A stretch of 64,000 bases of DNA, taken from NCBI GenBank assembly GCA_007258455.2, contig VDFB02321296.1:36533-100532 (forward strand), in the 5' to 3' direction. Position 1 is the first letter of the stretch. Each line of letters begins with the position of its first letter. The translations under genes were made by a program, and so were the position numbers. Shown in pieces: positions 1 to 11,487 of the stretch. The notes under the pieces are model-generated. The model had not been told where the DNA came from. It ran no database searches and was given only the letters and a program-made list of their open reading frames with translations. Source of the DNA: Sequoia sempervirens (Eukaryota > Streptophyta > Pinopsida > Cupressales > Cupressaceae).

Positions 1-375
1 ACTCCATCGTCTATCACCCAGTCTTCAAAAACTATCCAATATATATACTCGATCCATCCACAAGCATCAATTAGGTTGGCCTAATTAGATGCAACTCTTG
101 TTTATCAAAAATACCAACTGCCGGCTTTAGGATTTCACAAAATATTTCCAAAAAAAATCAACCGCTCAACACGCTACATGTCGACATGTCCCTAAGATAG
201 GTCACACATATATCCGCAAAACAAGGTTAATTCACCATTACATCATCTATCCATTAGGTTGGCCAAAGATAGACCTAATAACATGATTGCAATTAACAAA
301 ATAGTGTTGATACACCATATGAGCATCTGAATATGTGAGATTTTGAATGTACATGCTCCCAATATCCATGCACCA
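1..375 (-). repeat. Partial 3' LTR of element 1
   Basis: This is a direct copy of 6056-6434. It ends at plus 375, where the minus strand begins TGGTGCATGG directly after a purine tract, which fits the TG start of an LTR. The rest of this LTR lies before the window. About 30 differences and one 3-base indel separate the two copies. Confidence 0.88.
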
Positions 376-402
376 TCTTCTCGTCTTCTTTCTCCTTTTC
401 AC
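376..402 (-). other. Polypurine tract of element 1
   Basis: Read on the minus strand, this stretch is nearly all purine (core aaaaggagaaagaagacgag) and directly precedes the LTR start at 375. Its position matches the plus-strand priming site of LTR retrotransposons. The first five bases (tcttc on the plus strand) also follow the other LTR at 6435, so the exact border could be a few bases off. Confidence 0.7.
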
Positions 403-460
403 CTTCAGTGCGCTACGGAGGAGCATCATCATGCTTTTCAGGCTCAGCTTCACCTTCATT

Positions 461-3400
461 CTACTTCTCCATTTCTGAAGGATCATTTTCCACACCTGCA
501 TCATTTTCAACATCAATGTCTTCAGAAGTACCTACATCATTTGTACCAGGAGGAATACCTTCCTCAACATTTTTAGTAGAAACATCTTGATCGGTCTTAA
601 GCAAGCCATATTTCTTTGTTGTATCCCGAATCACTTCTGCAGTTTCCTTCTTAATCTTCTTTATTTGCTTTTTATCCCTAGTCATTAGAATATTAACCTG
701 TTTCTCCATCTGAAACATATCTGCACATATCTTTTTCAAAGTTTCAAGATCAGCTAGGGTCAGAGAAGACCCAATTTTATCAAATGCATTATTCTTGATT
801 TACTCTTCAGGTTCAACAACCTTTGATCTCCTTTTCATCAAGTCTTCCCACATATTCTCAAGCACATCTTTCTTCACATCATCCCACTTAACTTCCAAGA
901 TGATAACATATTGAATGACAACTAAAATTAATGTTTTCTTATCCTCTTTTCCAACATTATCATAATATTATATTGTAGGCTTCATCATGTTTTCAAAATG
1001 TAATAAAGTATTGAGAGTTACCTCTAATTTGAAACGGGGGCAAGGACTTATTGGAATGTCCTTTTTTTCTCCCTGGTCTGGGGAGGCTTCTTTAGACACT
1101 TTGGTTTTCTTCGACTCTAGTTTGGTGTGTACATGAACACAAAACTCTTGTTCTTCCTCTTCATCAGAAGATGACAAAACATGCAATCTCTTAGAACCAA
1201 TACCAACTTTCTTAGAAGCACCTTCACCAAAGGATAAACTTCCTCTTCTTTTCCTTACCAATTTTGCAGTAGGATCCTCTTCCTCTTCATCTTTATCATC
1301 TATGACACTAAGCTTTTTCTCCCTTGTAGATTTTTCTTTCTTTCCTCTTTTCCCAGGGGCCATCGGAGGAGTTTCTTTCCTTTTCCTAGATCTAGTAGTA
1401 GGTCCAGAGAAAACTAGGCCTTTACCTTTATCAACAATACTAGGTTCAACTTTTACTGCAGGAGCTGCAGAGGGTTTAGAAGGATTAGTCCTACCGAATC
1501 TCCTCAAACCTGATGATTCTCCCTCTAGCTCTTCTCTCTTAGCCTTTCCAAGTGCAATCTGCTCATCAGTGAATCCAACTTCTCTAAGCTTCTTTTCCAC
1601 ATTCTTTCTTATTATTGGCTTCTTGTGTTCCATGTGGACCTCCATACATTTTTCTACATAAGTGCCAATTATGGGTTCATTGGGATCCTTTGGACTTTTC
1701 AGCAACATCTGTACATAACCCTCAGCTTCATCTTCTGTAATTTCATATCCTAATGGCTGAATCCATATGGCTCAAGGTTTGACTGCTTCAATCATGCATT
1801 AATTAGAGGAAACATGAAATATGATGTCATTTTTATATTTCTCAACAATTTTCCTCAAAATCCTCTCTCTCTCATTCATGTTCCTCTTAAATACAACAAA
1901 GAATGCTATTAGAGCATTATCTTTGGTCTTCAAATAACCTAGATTGTGTGAGTTATCAAAAATATGATGTTCCATAGGTCTAGATGTATCCCAAAAAACC
2001 ATATCATCCCTTCTAGGAAGTCTTTTCAGAAAGTAGAATAACAGACACATAATCATAGATCCAAATTTAAATGCATACTTCTTTTCTTTGGTCGACTTTA
2101 AATTCTCAAGCAACTATTGTTGGAGAAGTTCACACAAGTCATAGTCTACACCATTAAATACCATATCAAAACCAATATAAATAGTTGTGGTTGAAACACA
2201 GTTCTTTCTATTGGTGAAGTAAATTTTATGACCAATCATGATAGCGGTGTACTTCACAGTCAGATTAGTGATCGTCTTCGCTGTAAGAGCTCTCTTATTG
2301 TATTCAATGCGAGTGAGTTCTATCACAACCTCATTCTTCATGGATTTCAACATGGGTAATGGTATGTGGATTCCTAATTTGGACACTTAATTTATCCAAA
2401 TTCATCCCCTTTCATCTTATTTTGTTAATTAAATAATATTGCTATATTTAATTAATATATTAATTCTAAAATCCTAAGGTATTTAATCAATAATACCTTA
2501 TCTCTTTAATCCTTCCATCAATTGAATTAAATAAATATCACATTTATTTAATTCCTCCTCATGTCACATCCTCCATCATTTTTATCTTATCCTAATCCTT
2601 CTTCTAATCCCATCATTAGGATGTGCACATGCCTAATCCTTGATTAGGAGGTGTCACATCCTCCAACTTTTGCAAGTTGGCCTCTAATCTCTCTTAGCCA
2701 CCTAACCATCCTCTAATCCCTCACTAACTAGCCTAATCAACCTCTCAAGGAATTTTTAATTCCTTTTATCCTTCCAAGGAATATTAAATTCCTTTTCTCT
2801 TCCCCATGTCCTTTATGACATGTGTCCTTAGTCAACCCTATTAAAGGCTTTCTCCTTTTGGACAAGGCACTCCACTTCCCCATGTGAATTTTTAATTCAC
2901 CTTTTAATCCCCCAAGCACCCAAAAGGAATTTTTAATTCCTTCACTTCTTCCCACATGTCCTTCACTTATTCTTTATTCTTTCCCATCTCCCCATGAGAA
3001 TATTTGAGGAATTTTTAATTCCTCACATGTCCTCTCACCCACATGGGGACAAGTACCTCCTTTATGAGGAGATCTTGTCCAATCCCAAGGTACTTTGTAC
3101 CCCCCTCCATGTCATGTCCTATCCTTCCACCTCATGTCCACTTCACCTTTTAGGGCTATCTCACATGCCACATGTCAAGATGTGAGGGCTTGTGAGTTCT
3201 CAACTCACCTTAGCCCTACATCTTGATATTTGGGTGGCTTAATCTTGACCCTCCATTTTCCCTAGGAATTCTCAAAATTCCTATAAATACCCCCTCTTTT
3301 CTCTCATTTTGGAGAGATCATTTTTTGCTAGCCAAACTCTTGCAATTTTGTTTCTCAACTCTTACTTAGCCATTTTCTTGTGTTCATCCACTTGCACTCA

Positions 3401-4055
3401 TCCTCACAACTCCATTTTGCTTGCATCCACTTGCCATCCAAGGAGCATACACATCAAAAATCGAAGGGCCAACCAAAGGATCGATTCAAAACAAGGTATA
3501 ACATTCCATTTGTTGCTTTTGTCTTGTTTTGTTTCCAACTTAGGCTAATCTTGAGGTGTAGGTCGTTTTGGTGTTTATTTGCGCTCTTTAACTTGTTGCT
3601 TGCTTTCTAACGCTCACATTCGACCTATCACGTATGGTGTCACAAAGTCTAGTAACAACCCCAATCACCTCCTTAGTTATCAGGTGAGGTCGGCTAGTCC
3701 ACAAGAATTTATCATGTATTCTGCTAAGAACAGGTTTCACATATATATCATCAACCATGAAACTGAAATTGGGAAAGTAGTTCCATCTATCCAATCTCTT
3801 CGCAACCAGGTTCAAGTATTCAGGTTTCACCAAGAAATTATCTCTAGTGAGCTCATTCTGCCAAATATTGATCAATTTGTTGTGATTGAATTCATCTTTT
3901 TTTACTCGGATGTACATTCTTATGTCCTTGGTCGGCATAACCCCATGAGGGATTGATGAGAAGGCGCCCATAGGGTCATCTTCAAAGGCCATATAATATT
4001 TCCTATACGATGGTCTAGGTATTTCCAAAACTTTAACAACTACAGGGGTTTCCAT
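461..4055 (-). pseudogene. Large unknown accessory ORF of element 1, broken
   Basis: Minus-strand segments 4055-3588, 2386-2114, 2113-1799, 1798-968 and 739-461 read as pieces of one ancestral protein, perhaps over 700 residues. The segments from 2386 to 968 are in one frame and are separated only by single stops. The reading starts METPVVVKVLEIPRPSYRKY at 4055. A globular N-terminal half is followed by a lysine-rich tail with basic clusters (KRKETP, GKRGKKEKS), acidic serine patches (SSSDEEEEQ) and a C-terminal coiled coil. The reading is split by an insertion at about 2387-3640. I do not recognise the family. The position between gag and the 3' LTR recalls the env-like third ORF of SIRE-type Copia elements. 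That is an inference from position; I see no signal peptide or membrane segment. A captured host gene is the alternative. Confidence 0.6.
2387..3640. mobile_element. Probable solo LTR inserted in the element 1 accessory ORF
   Basis: This block interrupts the reading of the unknown ORF. It opens with gacacttaatttatcc, which resembles the LTR start of element 3 (gacactgaaaaatgtcc), then has AT palindromes, a C/T-rich middle and a TATA-like ctataaatacc at 3280. That arrangement fits a U3-TATA-R LTR in plus orientation. The motif ggaatttttaattcc recurs four or five times between about 2750 and 3030. The exact ends and target duplication could not be fixed. No coding sequence is visible. It could also be a small non-autonomous element. 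Confidence 0.5.
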
Positions 4056-4517
4056 TCTTCACAATTTCAAACTCAACCAATTCAAAAAGACGATCCACAC
4101 AAAGCCACAATTGCACAGAAAAGTAAAATACCTTTTTCTTCATGAAGAACCAGAACTAGGGTTTGCACAGCTCAAACTCCAAATCACCTCAAGAACGCTC
4201 CAAAATTCTCTTTGATTTCTTCAAATGCACAAGTGATTAAAATTCCTTACACATTTACTTTATAAAACAACAATCTACCCTAATTCACATTAAATGTGGC
4301 AGATTTCAAAAAGATGCTAAAAAATCTTCTTCTCTGCTAAGAAAAACCCTAATTTGCTTCGTAAATGATTATGCCTTCATATTTTTTTCTGGTTCCACTT
4401 GCATAACCTTTAACTAACCATTTATTACCACATATCTTCGTTCCAAAAATTGATAGGCCAAAAATCAAGGGGTTCGAACAATTTTGTATTAAAGCTCCCC
4501 CTAAGACTCTGCTAGGT

Positions 4518-5603
4518 CTAATTCCCAGAGGAATTGTCTATACAGGATGAGGGCACAGACACATTTTTCATCTCAGTCTCTTCTTTCTTCCTCCAAATAT
4601 TATTCATTTCTTGCTTAATCTCATTCTTTTCAACTTTCTTCACAGGTACATTCTTTTCTACTAGATCAGTTTGCTTACCCTTTTTGTTTCTACAAACTCT
4701 TGAGATATGTCCCAGTTTGTTACAATTATAGCAGACAACATTTCTCTTATTAGTTTGACTTCCATTGACTCTTGTTTTGCACTGATTAGCTTTATGTCCA
4801 TACTTATTGCAAGTATAGCAGTAGCCATTAAAGGATTGATTTACTCATCCTCCATTAAACTAATTCATCATCCAGCTTCTGCATTCATTAGCCCTACGTC
4901 CAATTCTTTTGCATGCAAAACATTGACCAGAGAAGGAACCAGGAAACTGATTCATCCTACTCCTACATTTTGCTGCCCTGTGACCAAATTTGTTACATGA
5001 AAAACAAATAACATTGAAGGATGGATACCTTTGTGCATTAGGTTGTCTCACAAGTGGTCTCCTAGCAAAGTTCCTTGAATTTCCTTTATTTTGAGTCTTC
5101 TAGTTATCCTTAGAGTTTTCACCTCCTTCCATTCCCAAGCCACCTTTGTCTTTGCTCAGTTTATGCCTTGAAATCAACTCATCAAGCTTGTCTGAGCTAG
5201 ATTTGAAATTATTTTCACATAGTTTCGCTTTCTCCAAATCTACTTTTAGATTCACCACTTCTTGTTCAAGCTTAGTGCACTCATCAGACTTGCTTTGTAC
5301 AATTTTATTCAAACATTCTCCAATTTTTTTCTTCTCTTCTACTTGCACCTTCAAACTAGTAATTTCTCCATTAGCCTGCTTCAACTGATCAATTACTTCC
5401 ATATGCCTTTCTTTGAACTTCTTCAATTGCTCTTTTAATTTCCAGATACATTCATTTGCATCTTCAAGATTTTCTTTTAGATCTCTATTTTCACTTTCAA
5501 CTTTGTCAAGATCTTCAAGTGCAGCCTGAAGCTCTTCTTTATCATTCATTTCCTCCATCTTCAGGATCTCCCTCAAGCTATTAGGCTTCTCCGAAGGAAC
5601 CAA
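4518..5603 (-). pseudogene. Element 1 gag: coiled coil plus four CCHC zinc knuckles
   Basis: The ATG at 5603 lies next to the primer binding site. The first part (5603-5100) is a charged, heptad-like coiled coil (LQAALEDLDKVESENRDLKE). A stop separates it from a second part. The second part (5051-4518) has four CX2CX4HX4C-like knuckles: CFSCNKFGHRAAKC, CFACKRIGRRANEC (His replaced by Arg), CYTCNKYGHKANQC and CYNCNKLGHISRVC. Two in-frame stops lie between knuckles 2 and 3, at about 4846-4862. Zinc knuckles in retroelement Gag bind RNA during packaging. The usual UBN2-like Copia Gag domain is not visible between the PBS and the coiled coil, so an N-terminal deletion or a shortened Gag is likely. 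The gene is inactive as it stands. Confidence 0.78.
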
Positions 5604-5615
5604 GCTCTAATACCA
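5604..5615 (-). other. Primer binding site of element 1 (initiator Met tRNA type)
   Basis: The minus strand reads TGGTATTAGAGC, one mismatch from TGGTATCAGAGC, which pairs with the 3' end of plant initiator methionine tRNA. It lies five bases inside the 5' LTR end at 5621. This fixes the element orientation as minus. Confidence 0.88.
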
Positions 5616-5620
5616 ATTTT

Positions 5621-6434
5621 TGAATATCCAAGATACTGAGGGGGGGGTGAATTAGTATCTTCTTAAACTTTATGAACAAATACCATCCAATTATTCTAAT
5701 GCATACAATAGCTAAGATAAATAAGAGAATTAATAGAACATGAATTCATAAAGCACATGAACACCAGGATTTTTACGTGGAAAACCCAAAATTGGGGAAA
5801 ACCACAGTGAGTCTTAGCTCAAAATATAATATAACTGGTTAAAAGATATTACAAAATGGGGTGGCTCACTGCCAGGACTCACAATCCAAAAATTAGAGGC
5901 TCATTGCCTACAAAATTACAATGAAAAAATGGCTTATAGCCAAAAAATGAACTGATAATGTACACCTAACAAGTGTTGATTCAGTTCCAATGAAGCTCAA
6001 TAAACTAACTTGACACACTTCATCATATTCACACTTCTTTAAATTTGTATTCATTACTCCATCGCCTATCACTTAGTCTTCAAAAGCTATCCAATATATA
6101 TACTCGATCCATCCACAAGCATCAATTAGGTCGGCCTAATTAGATGCAACTCTTATTTATCAAAAATACCAACAGTCGGCTTTAGGCTTTCACAAAATCT
6201 TTTCAAAAAAAATTCAACCGCTCAACACACTACATCATGTCGGCATGGACCTAAGATAGGTCACACATATATCCGCAAAACAAGGTTAATTCACCATTAC
6301 ATCATATATTCATTAGGTCGGCCAAAGATAGACCTAATAGCAAGATTGCAATTAAGAAAATAATGTCAATACACCATAAGAGCATCTGAATATGTGAGAT
6401 TTTGAATGTACGTGCTCCCAATATCCATGCACCA
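5621..6434 (-). repeat. 5' LTR of element 1
   Basis: This is an 814 bp LTR. In plus reading it starts tgaatatccaagatactgag and ends ccatgcacca, so the minus strand runs TGG...TCA. The right 379 bp repeat window bases 1-375. A poly-G run at 5640-5648 (poly-C near the 3' end of the minus-strand LTR) and the block around 5771-5815 recur in the LTRs of elements 5 and 6, which marks one broad family. Confidence 0.88.
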
Positions 6435-8479
6435 TCTTCCAAAACCACAAGCAAAAAAATAAAAAACAAACGATTGTGGACCAAAATACCAGAGGATGTA
6501 AATTTCATATCGGTTTAGATTGTAGTCCAAAATACCGGATCAAATTCAAACTTAATCTTGTAGTTGCAACTCATATAACATGGTGACATAAATGACAACA
6601 CAAACCAACAAAATGAGATGTTCTTCATTCTTCCAACACAAACACATTAACCATTATCTACAGTGTGGTCACTAGATATGGGCGAATCCCTACAAGCAGT
6701 TATAAAGCTTAAGTGAAAGCATTGAATTAAAATCGCCCTCTAAAATAGGGACTCAACTTATAGAATGCTTAATTGAATTCCAAGAAAGAGATTCGACTTG
6801 CTGGTTGTCAGAAGGAAGGCGTTGGAATGAGCATGAGTTCAATAAAAATCAAACAAAGACCCTATAGAATAACTCTAACAGAGGATAGGGCGTTGAATTC
6901 TCTAGAGAGAAGAAAGAGAATGAGAGTGGCCCTGGAGTTAAAGACTTAATAAAATACAGTGATAAGGATTTTCAATAGGGAAAAATAGAGCAATTGACAA
7001 AACAACAGAATGCTCCAAAAGAAAAGAATTTTCAAAATCTGAATGAAATTTACAGAATAAGCACAATTCGAATTTCAAGAAAGGCTTTGCAATTTTCTAG
7101 ACCATGCGCGTTTTTAATTGCACACTTAGAATCTTAACAAAAAATTATTTTGCTTCAAATGACACAAACATGTAGTATTCTTTTTCTAAACAAACATTAA
7201 AATTGAGGAGATATAATGGAACCTAGTTTAAATTGTGAGACACAACTGAAGGTTTGATTTCAAGCTTCAATTTCTCAAGATTGCAGCTCCAGTCACTTTA
7301 GATTCCCAACAAATTCTATAGGCGAATTCTTTCCTACAGTGAAACTCTCCAAGCACAAGAACAAAAAAATACTCACAAAACAAAGCAAGTAAGATTAGTT
7401 TCCAGAAAACATGCAAAAAAGCCCCTTTCTTTAGCAAATTAATCAATTTATTAACCACTTCACCATATCCATTGCTGCATGCAACTCCTTTCTTTAAATT
7501 CGTTTATTTTATCTCCTAACAATTGCTTACTACCACTCTTCAACAGGTTTATTAATAAAATTATTTTTATTTAGTTACTCACAATAAATCCACTTTTAAA
7601 TATTTAATTTATTAATTTTAACTTTAACTTTTAATTCTATTTTCACCCCACATTAATCAATATATTTATTTTTATATTTCTTATTAAATCATAATTTTAA
7701 TTTATTTAAACCAAATAAAATATTAATAATATTTATTTATTAAAACCACAATGTATTAAAACATTTATTTAAATTATCAAAATACCTTTTAACCGCAATA
7801 ATCTTTTATTTTAATATATAATCAATCAAAGCATTAATCAAACAAATAACTCAAATGAACCGAATACCAAATAGTACTTGACCTCACAGTGAAATGGAAG
7901 GCAATACCACAACATCAACAAACCAACTCAAATTGACCACACAGACATGGTATGAAAAACAGTTACTCATCCTCATCAAGGATGATGGCTCAACATAGGG
8001 GACCTGATGCTATCTCCATTTCAACAATCTCCATTGGATTTAAGGCACACTCAAACCTAACAATTCAGGTGGAGTCGATTCTTGGTACCTACAACCTGCA
8101 ACAAACCACACCATCGAGCATGTACATAGTCAAATAGTCAAACACACCATGAAAGGAAAGTTGCAGCATCACAGGGCACACACAAGTGAGTGATGTGACA
8201 CTATTCCCCTTCACCAAATTACATCAACGCACAATAATCAGATGCTAACAACAAGGTAAAAACAATCATCAGATATTCACATGATGCACATAACAAGGTT
8301 AATCCGCATAATCCATTAAATCCATATAATAGACATAGCATAAGCATAAAGCACCAGTGATAAAAGTAGCATCAAACTATCATCATAGTAGTGAATCCAA
8401 CATCAAGCCAGGTATCATAATATCCCAATCCGATACAAACAGCAGACAGTCACCCGAGAACAAATTGAGGGGCACTACA
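6435..8479 (-). mobile_element. Chromovirus long LTR, copy A (5' portion, truncated)
   Basis: The right end reads gaggggcactaca, which on the minus strand is the family LTR start TGTAGTGCCCC, as in copies B-E. The block near 8086-8210 (hallmark bases caccatgaaaggaaag and cacagggcac) matches copy C near 37425-37530 and copy E near 61790-61900. Only the first two kilobases of the LTR remain. At 6434 it is cut by element 1, so the remainder probably lies left of the window. The five bases after it (aagag, 8480-8484) would be its target duplication. No coding sequence is recognised here. Confidence 0.72.
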
Positions 8480-9683
8480 AAGAGAATGAGATGGGATAAA
8501 TTTTTCACTACACATCTTATATAACTAAATAAAGAGTTAAAAAAATCCTTAATAATAAAGTGTATAATACAACTAAATTATTATAATAGTAGTTTTAAAA
8601 TGTATGAAACTACAAACACTGCATTTTTTAAGAAATTAAATTCACAACTCCAACAAACTATATGAAAAACATTATGTATACAGTGATAAAATATCATATA
8701 AGTATAAGAACACAAATGAATGAAACAATTTATTCAAAAATATATAAATACATGTGTAAAAATGATAATTCAAATTACAACCATAATCCTATTCCTTTTC
8801 ATTGAAATAAAAAATAATATATAATATAAAATGGTGAGAGACTTATGTACCAAGTATAAATTCACTTTATTATGCATTCCAACACATCAAGATAAGTATT
8901 ACATTATGAAATTGGTATGAAGTTAAAAAACTTATCTTTAATTTATACACGTGCTAAATATTTTAAAAATTGAATCCAATTTCTCATCACACTATTGCCA
9001 CTACTAACTCACTCTTGTATATTTAAAAAATTAACTATTCATGGTTTTAAATGGTTGATTTAAAAAGTAAATGTAGATAGGATATATAAATTCACATCAC
9101 AACAGACTAAATAGTCAATCAATCAAACAAGAAACCATCCATAGTTTAAAACACAACCTTGTAAGTGGCTCAACAAAATAAACACATACATGCATATGCA
9201 TGTGCACATATACACACACACACATGCACACATACGCGTAGGCATGTGCACACACACACATAATTCTTTCCACTAGGTAAATGAAGTTTACCATAATAAA
9301 TTCATTCCCTCCCACATATTCATTATTTAATATTCACAAGTTAACCTAATTCATTTGCTAGATATTATTGTTTCATCAACAATATAAATTCCACATCTCT
9401 TATGTATAAAATAATACGAGGCTACAATTTTGACTTTTTCCCCTCTTTAATACTTAACATCTTTTTGCAAGAATGAAATAGTAAAAATGGTTGCTAACAT
9501 GGAATCAAAACTCTCTATAATTCCTAATACCTATACAAATATTTCTATTTAAACTTCGCCTTCTCCAACACACATAGGAGATTTAATAAAAGTAAATAAA
9601 TTAGTAGGTTTTAATTTTTAGAACCAAAGATCTAGAGTTCAAGTAGTTCCCTTCAAACTTCACTATTTTATTGTCATCCATCT
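8480..9683. other. AT-rich spacer without recognisable genes
   Basis: This is non-coding AT-rich DNA between LTR A and element 2. The only structure seen is the AC/CA microsatellite near 9180-9262. The ORF across that repeat is an artefact of the dinucleotide run. Confidence 0.7.
9180..9262. repeat. Imperfect (CA)n microsatellite
   Basis: Alternating CA/TG steps with interruptions run through this stretch, including acacacacacacatgcacac and a second run near 9250. Such alternating purine-pyrimidine DNA is prone to length change by slippage. Confidence 0.85.
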
Positions 9684-11487
9684 TGTTGGTTATTTTTTAA
9701 GAACTAAACTTAATCTCAATCCTTATGAATTTTCCACAACTCAACTATTAGCAAGGTTGAGGATTGGCCAACACTTAAGTAAAGTAATTAGTACTTCACT
9801 TCTTCTCTTCGGGCTCTATGAGACCCAGGAGGGTAATCCTATGCATACTCATAATATATCTCATTAGGTCTAGAGTATTTCCACACACAGAGGCCTTATC
9901 ACAAGAAAATCACCTCATCAAAGGCTTGACAGACCTCAGTTATTCATTTCACGGAATGAGCTTATATACTAAAATTTGGGGCAATGTAGTTTAGAATATT
10001 TTATGAATATTTCTTCATCTTGAATCCTAGGCCAAATTCATTACTAGCTCAACTGACCACAAGATAAACTAATAAAACAATCAGTGCCTCGTCTAAGGGA
10101 GAAACAAAGTCATAACTTGTAACTAATCGGTAATACAATTTTGATTAACATCAAAAATTAATGGACTATTAGAGTGCCACTTTGTAACATCTAACTCACC
10201 GTGCTTCAAAATATTACTTCCTTACTAAATCCTATATCCTTTTCTCACAAACTAATGACCTCATTTTAGAGTTTAATCAACTCATTGAACTAAAGCATAA
10301 AACTAGTTCATCCATTTGGTGCAAATGACATAAGACAAATGAAATTATAATTAACAACTTCATTCATAACTTGGAAGAAAATACATAGGAGAGCAACATT
10401 TTAGAACTAAAATTCTTCTTCATTTTTTATATTTCTTTGTAAAACCATATTTAAGATCTGTATACAGTATAAATTTCACCTTAGATTTTCTTTCGATATA
10501 TCTATTAAAGCGTCTATTTACATTCTATTTGCTTTAAGAGCATAGTATTCACTTTGAAATCTCCTAGACTCAAAATTCTGAACTCTTTTCTATCAGCCAT
10601 GAAATTCCCTTTATAAAATAGGGGAGCAACAAGCACCCAATTGAATTATAATTTCATTTTCATTTTAGTTTATTTCAAAAACCTAAATCTAATTGACTCC
10701 TTGAAGAAATCCCTAGGCGGTTTCATACGAAATCATTTGAGAATAGGGGAGGATAAAAGGCAAAAAACATGTGTAGGATACCAGTAGTCGTTGTCACAAC
10801 GCTCATTGTTGAAACAAAAAAATTCCATACATATCTTCCAGAGGACTTCCACATCAGCATGGGAAAGCAAAAGACAAACCATGGACACATGAAAACAAAT
10901 ACCTCCTATGCAAAGACCATGGTGTCATAAAAAACTAAAACAAGGCGATGACCCTATTCAGAGTCGTTGGCATTAGAGAATGCCTGACCACTCCTTGTCC
11001 TCAATGAAATTGGAGGGATCATCACCACGTCGTCATTAGAGCTCCCATACAAAACTAGAGAACCAAGGTACTGGCCATAGTCTGGGTCAGTATCAGCCTC
11101 ATCATCTGAAGGAGTATTAAAAAGCACAATAGGAGAATTATGTTTGCTCAAGTAGGGCCTATGAATTTTCTCTTTTTTCTTGGCCTTCTTCACTAGTTGT
11201 GCCAGTTCCTTGCCTTTGAACTTGACCACTTCTCCCAGAAGGGTTCTATTTCTCAAGTGGTATGTACTCTGCACAATTGGTTTCTTCTTATGACCTCTAG
11301 CCCTCCTTTTACCCTTTGAAACCTCAGGAGAAGCCTGGGCTTCGTACTCAATTATATCCTCATGATACTCAAATACATTGAGATGGCTAGACCTTCTAAC
11401 AGGCTGAATTGTTGCACCAATTTTCCCCATTTTCAAAACAAGCAGAATTTAACAAAGCTATAGGCAGATACACTTACAACCCAGACA
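9684..11487 (-). repeat. 3' LTR of element 2 (carries an intact ORF)
   Basis: In plus reading it runs from tgttggttattttttaagaa to acccagaca, giving a minus-strand TGTCTGGG...CCAACA LTR. It matches 16557-18365 along its whole length with scattered substitutions. A TATA-like box on the minus strand (attttataaaggg) lies near 10611-10623. The region upstream on the minus strand (11488-11520) is not clearly purine-rich, so the polypurine tract has decayed or lies elsewhere. Confidence 0.85.
10954..11430 (-). CDS. LTR-encoded basic/acidic protein of unknown function
   Basis: This uninterrupted frame starts at the ATG at 11430, about 57 bp inside the LTR start, and ends at a TAG at 10954-10956 (158 codons). 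A TTG at 11436 could add two codons, but the ATG is the plausible start. The protein has an N-terminal region with aromatic and acidic residues, then a basic cluster resembling a nuclear localisation signal (SKGKRRARGHKKKP). A second lysine-rich stretch (VKKAKKKEKIHR), an acidic patch (TPSDDEADTDPDYG) and a C-terminal RTRSGQAF follow. No known family is recognised and no membrane segment is visible. The 5' LTR has the same frame with two stops (17834-18310). Being inside an LTR, it exists twice per element. Whether it is translated is unknown. Confidence 0.5.
   Translation of the reverse strand: MGKIGATIQPVRRSSHLNVFEYHEDIIEYEAQASPEVSKGKRRARGHKKKPIVQSTYHLRNRTLLGEVVKFKGKELAQLVKKAKKKEKIHRPYLSKHNSPIVLFNTPSDDEADTDPDYGQYLGSLVLYGSSNDDVVMIPPISLRTRSGQAFSNANDSE

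Larger units (their letters stand above)
1..6434 (-). mobile_element. Element 1: Copia-like LTR retrotransposon without visible pol
   Basis: The order on the minus strand is: 5' LTR (6434-5621), primer binding site (5615-5604), gag with coiled coil and zinc knuckles, a large unknown ORF, a purine tract and the 3' LTR, which is cut by the window start. Bases 1-375 match 6056-6434 with roughly 8% differences by eye, so the insertion is old. No reverse transcriptase, integrase or protease motif is visible between gag and the 3' LTR, so the copy looks non-autonomous. The 5' LTR resembles those of elements 5 and 6, including the stretch around ggttttccacgtaaaaat. The target duplication cannot be tested because the left end lies outside the window. 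It lies inside a chromovirus LTR (copy A). Confidence 0.85.

Noticed and set aside
9115..9315. Cysteine/valine/histidine-rich ORF on the minus strand
   Set aside because: It is produced by the CA microsatellite; alternating codons give a false low-complexity protein.
9679..9683. Target duplication for element 2
   Set aside because: The left flank catct does not match the right flank caaga, so I do not claim one.
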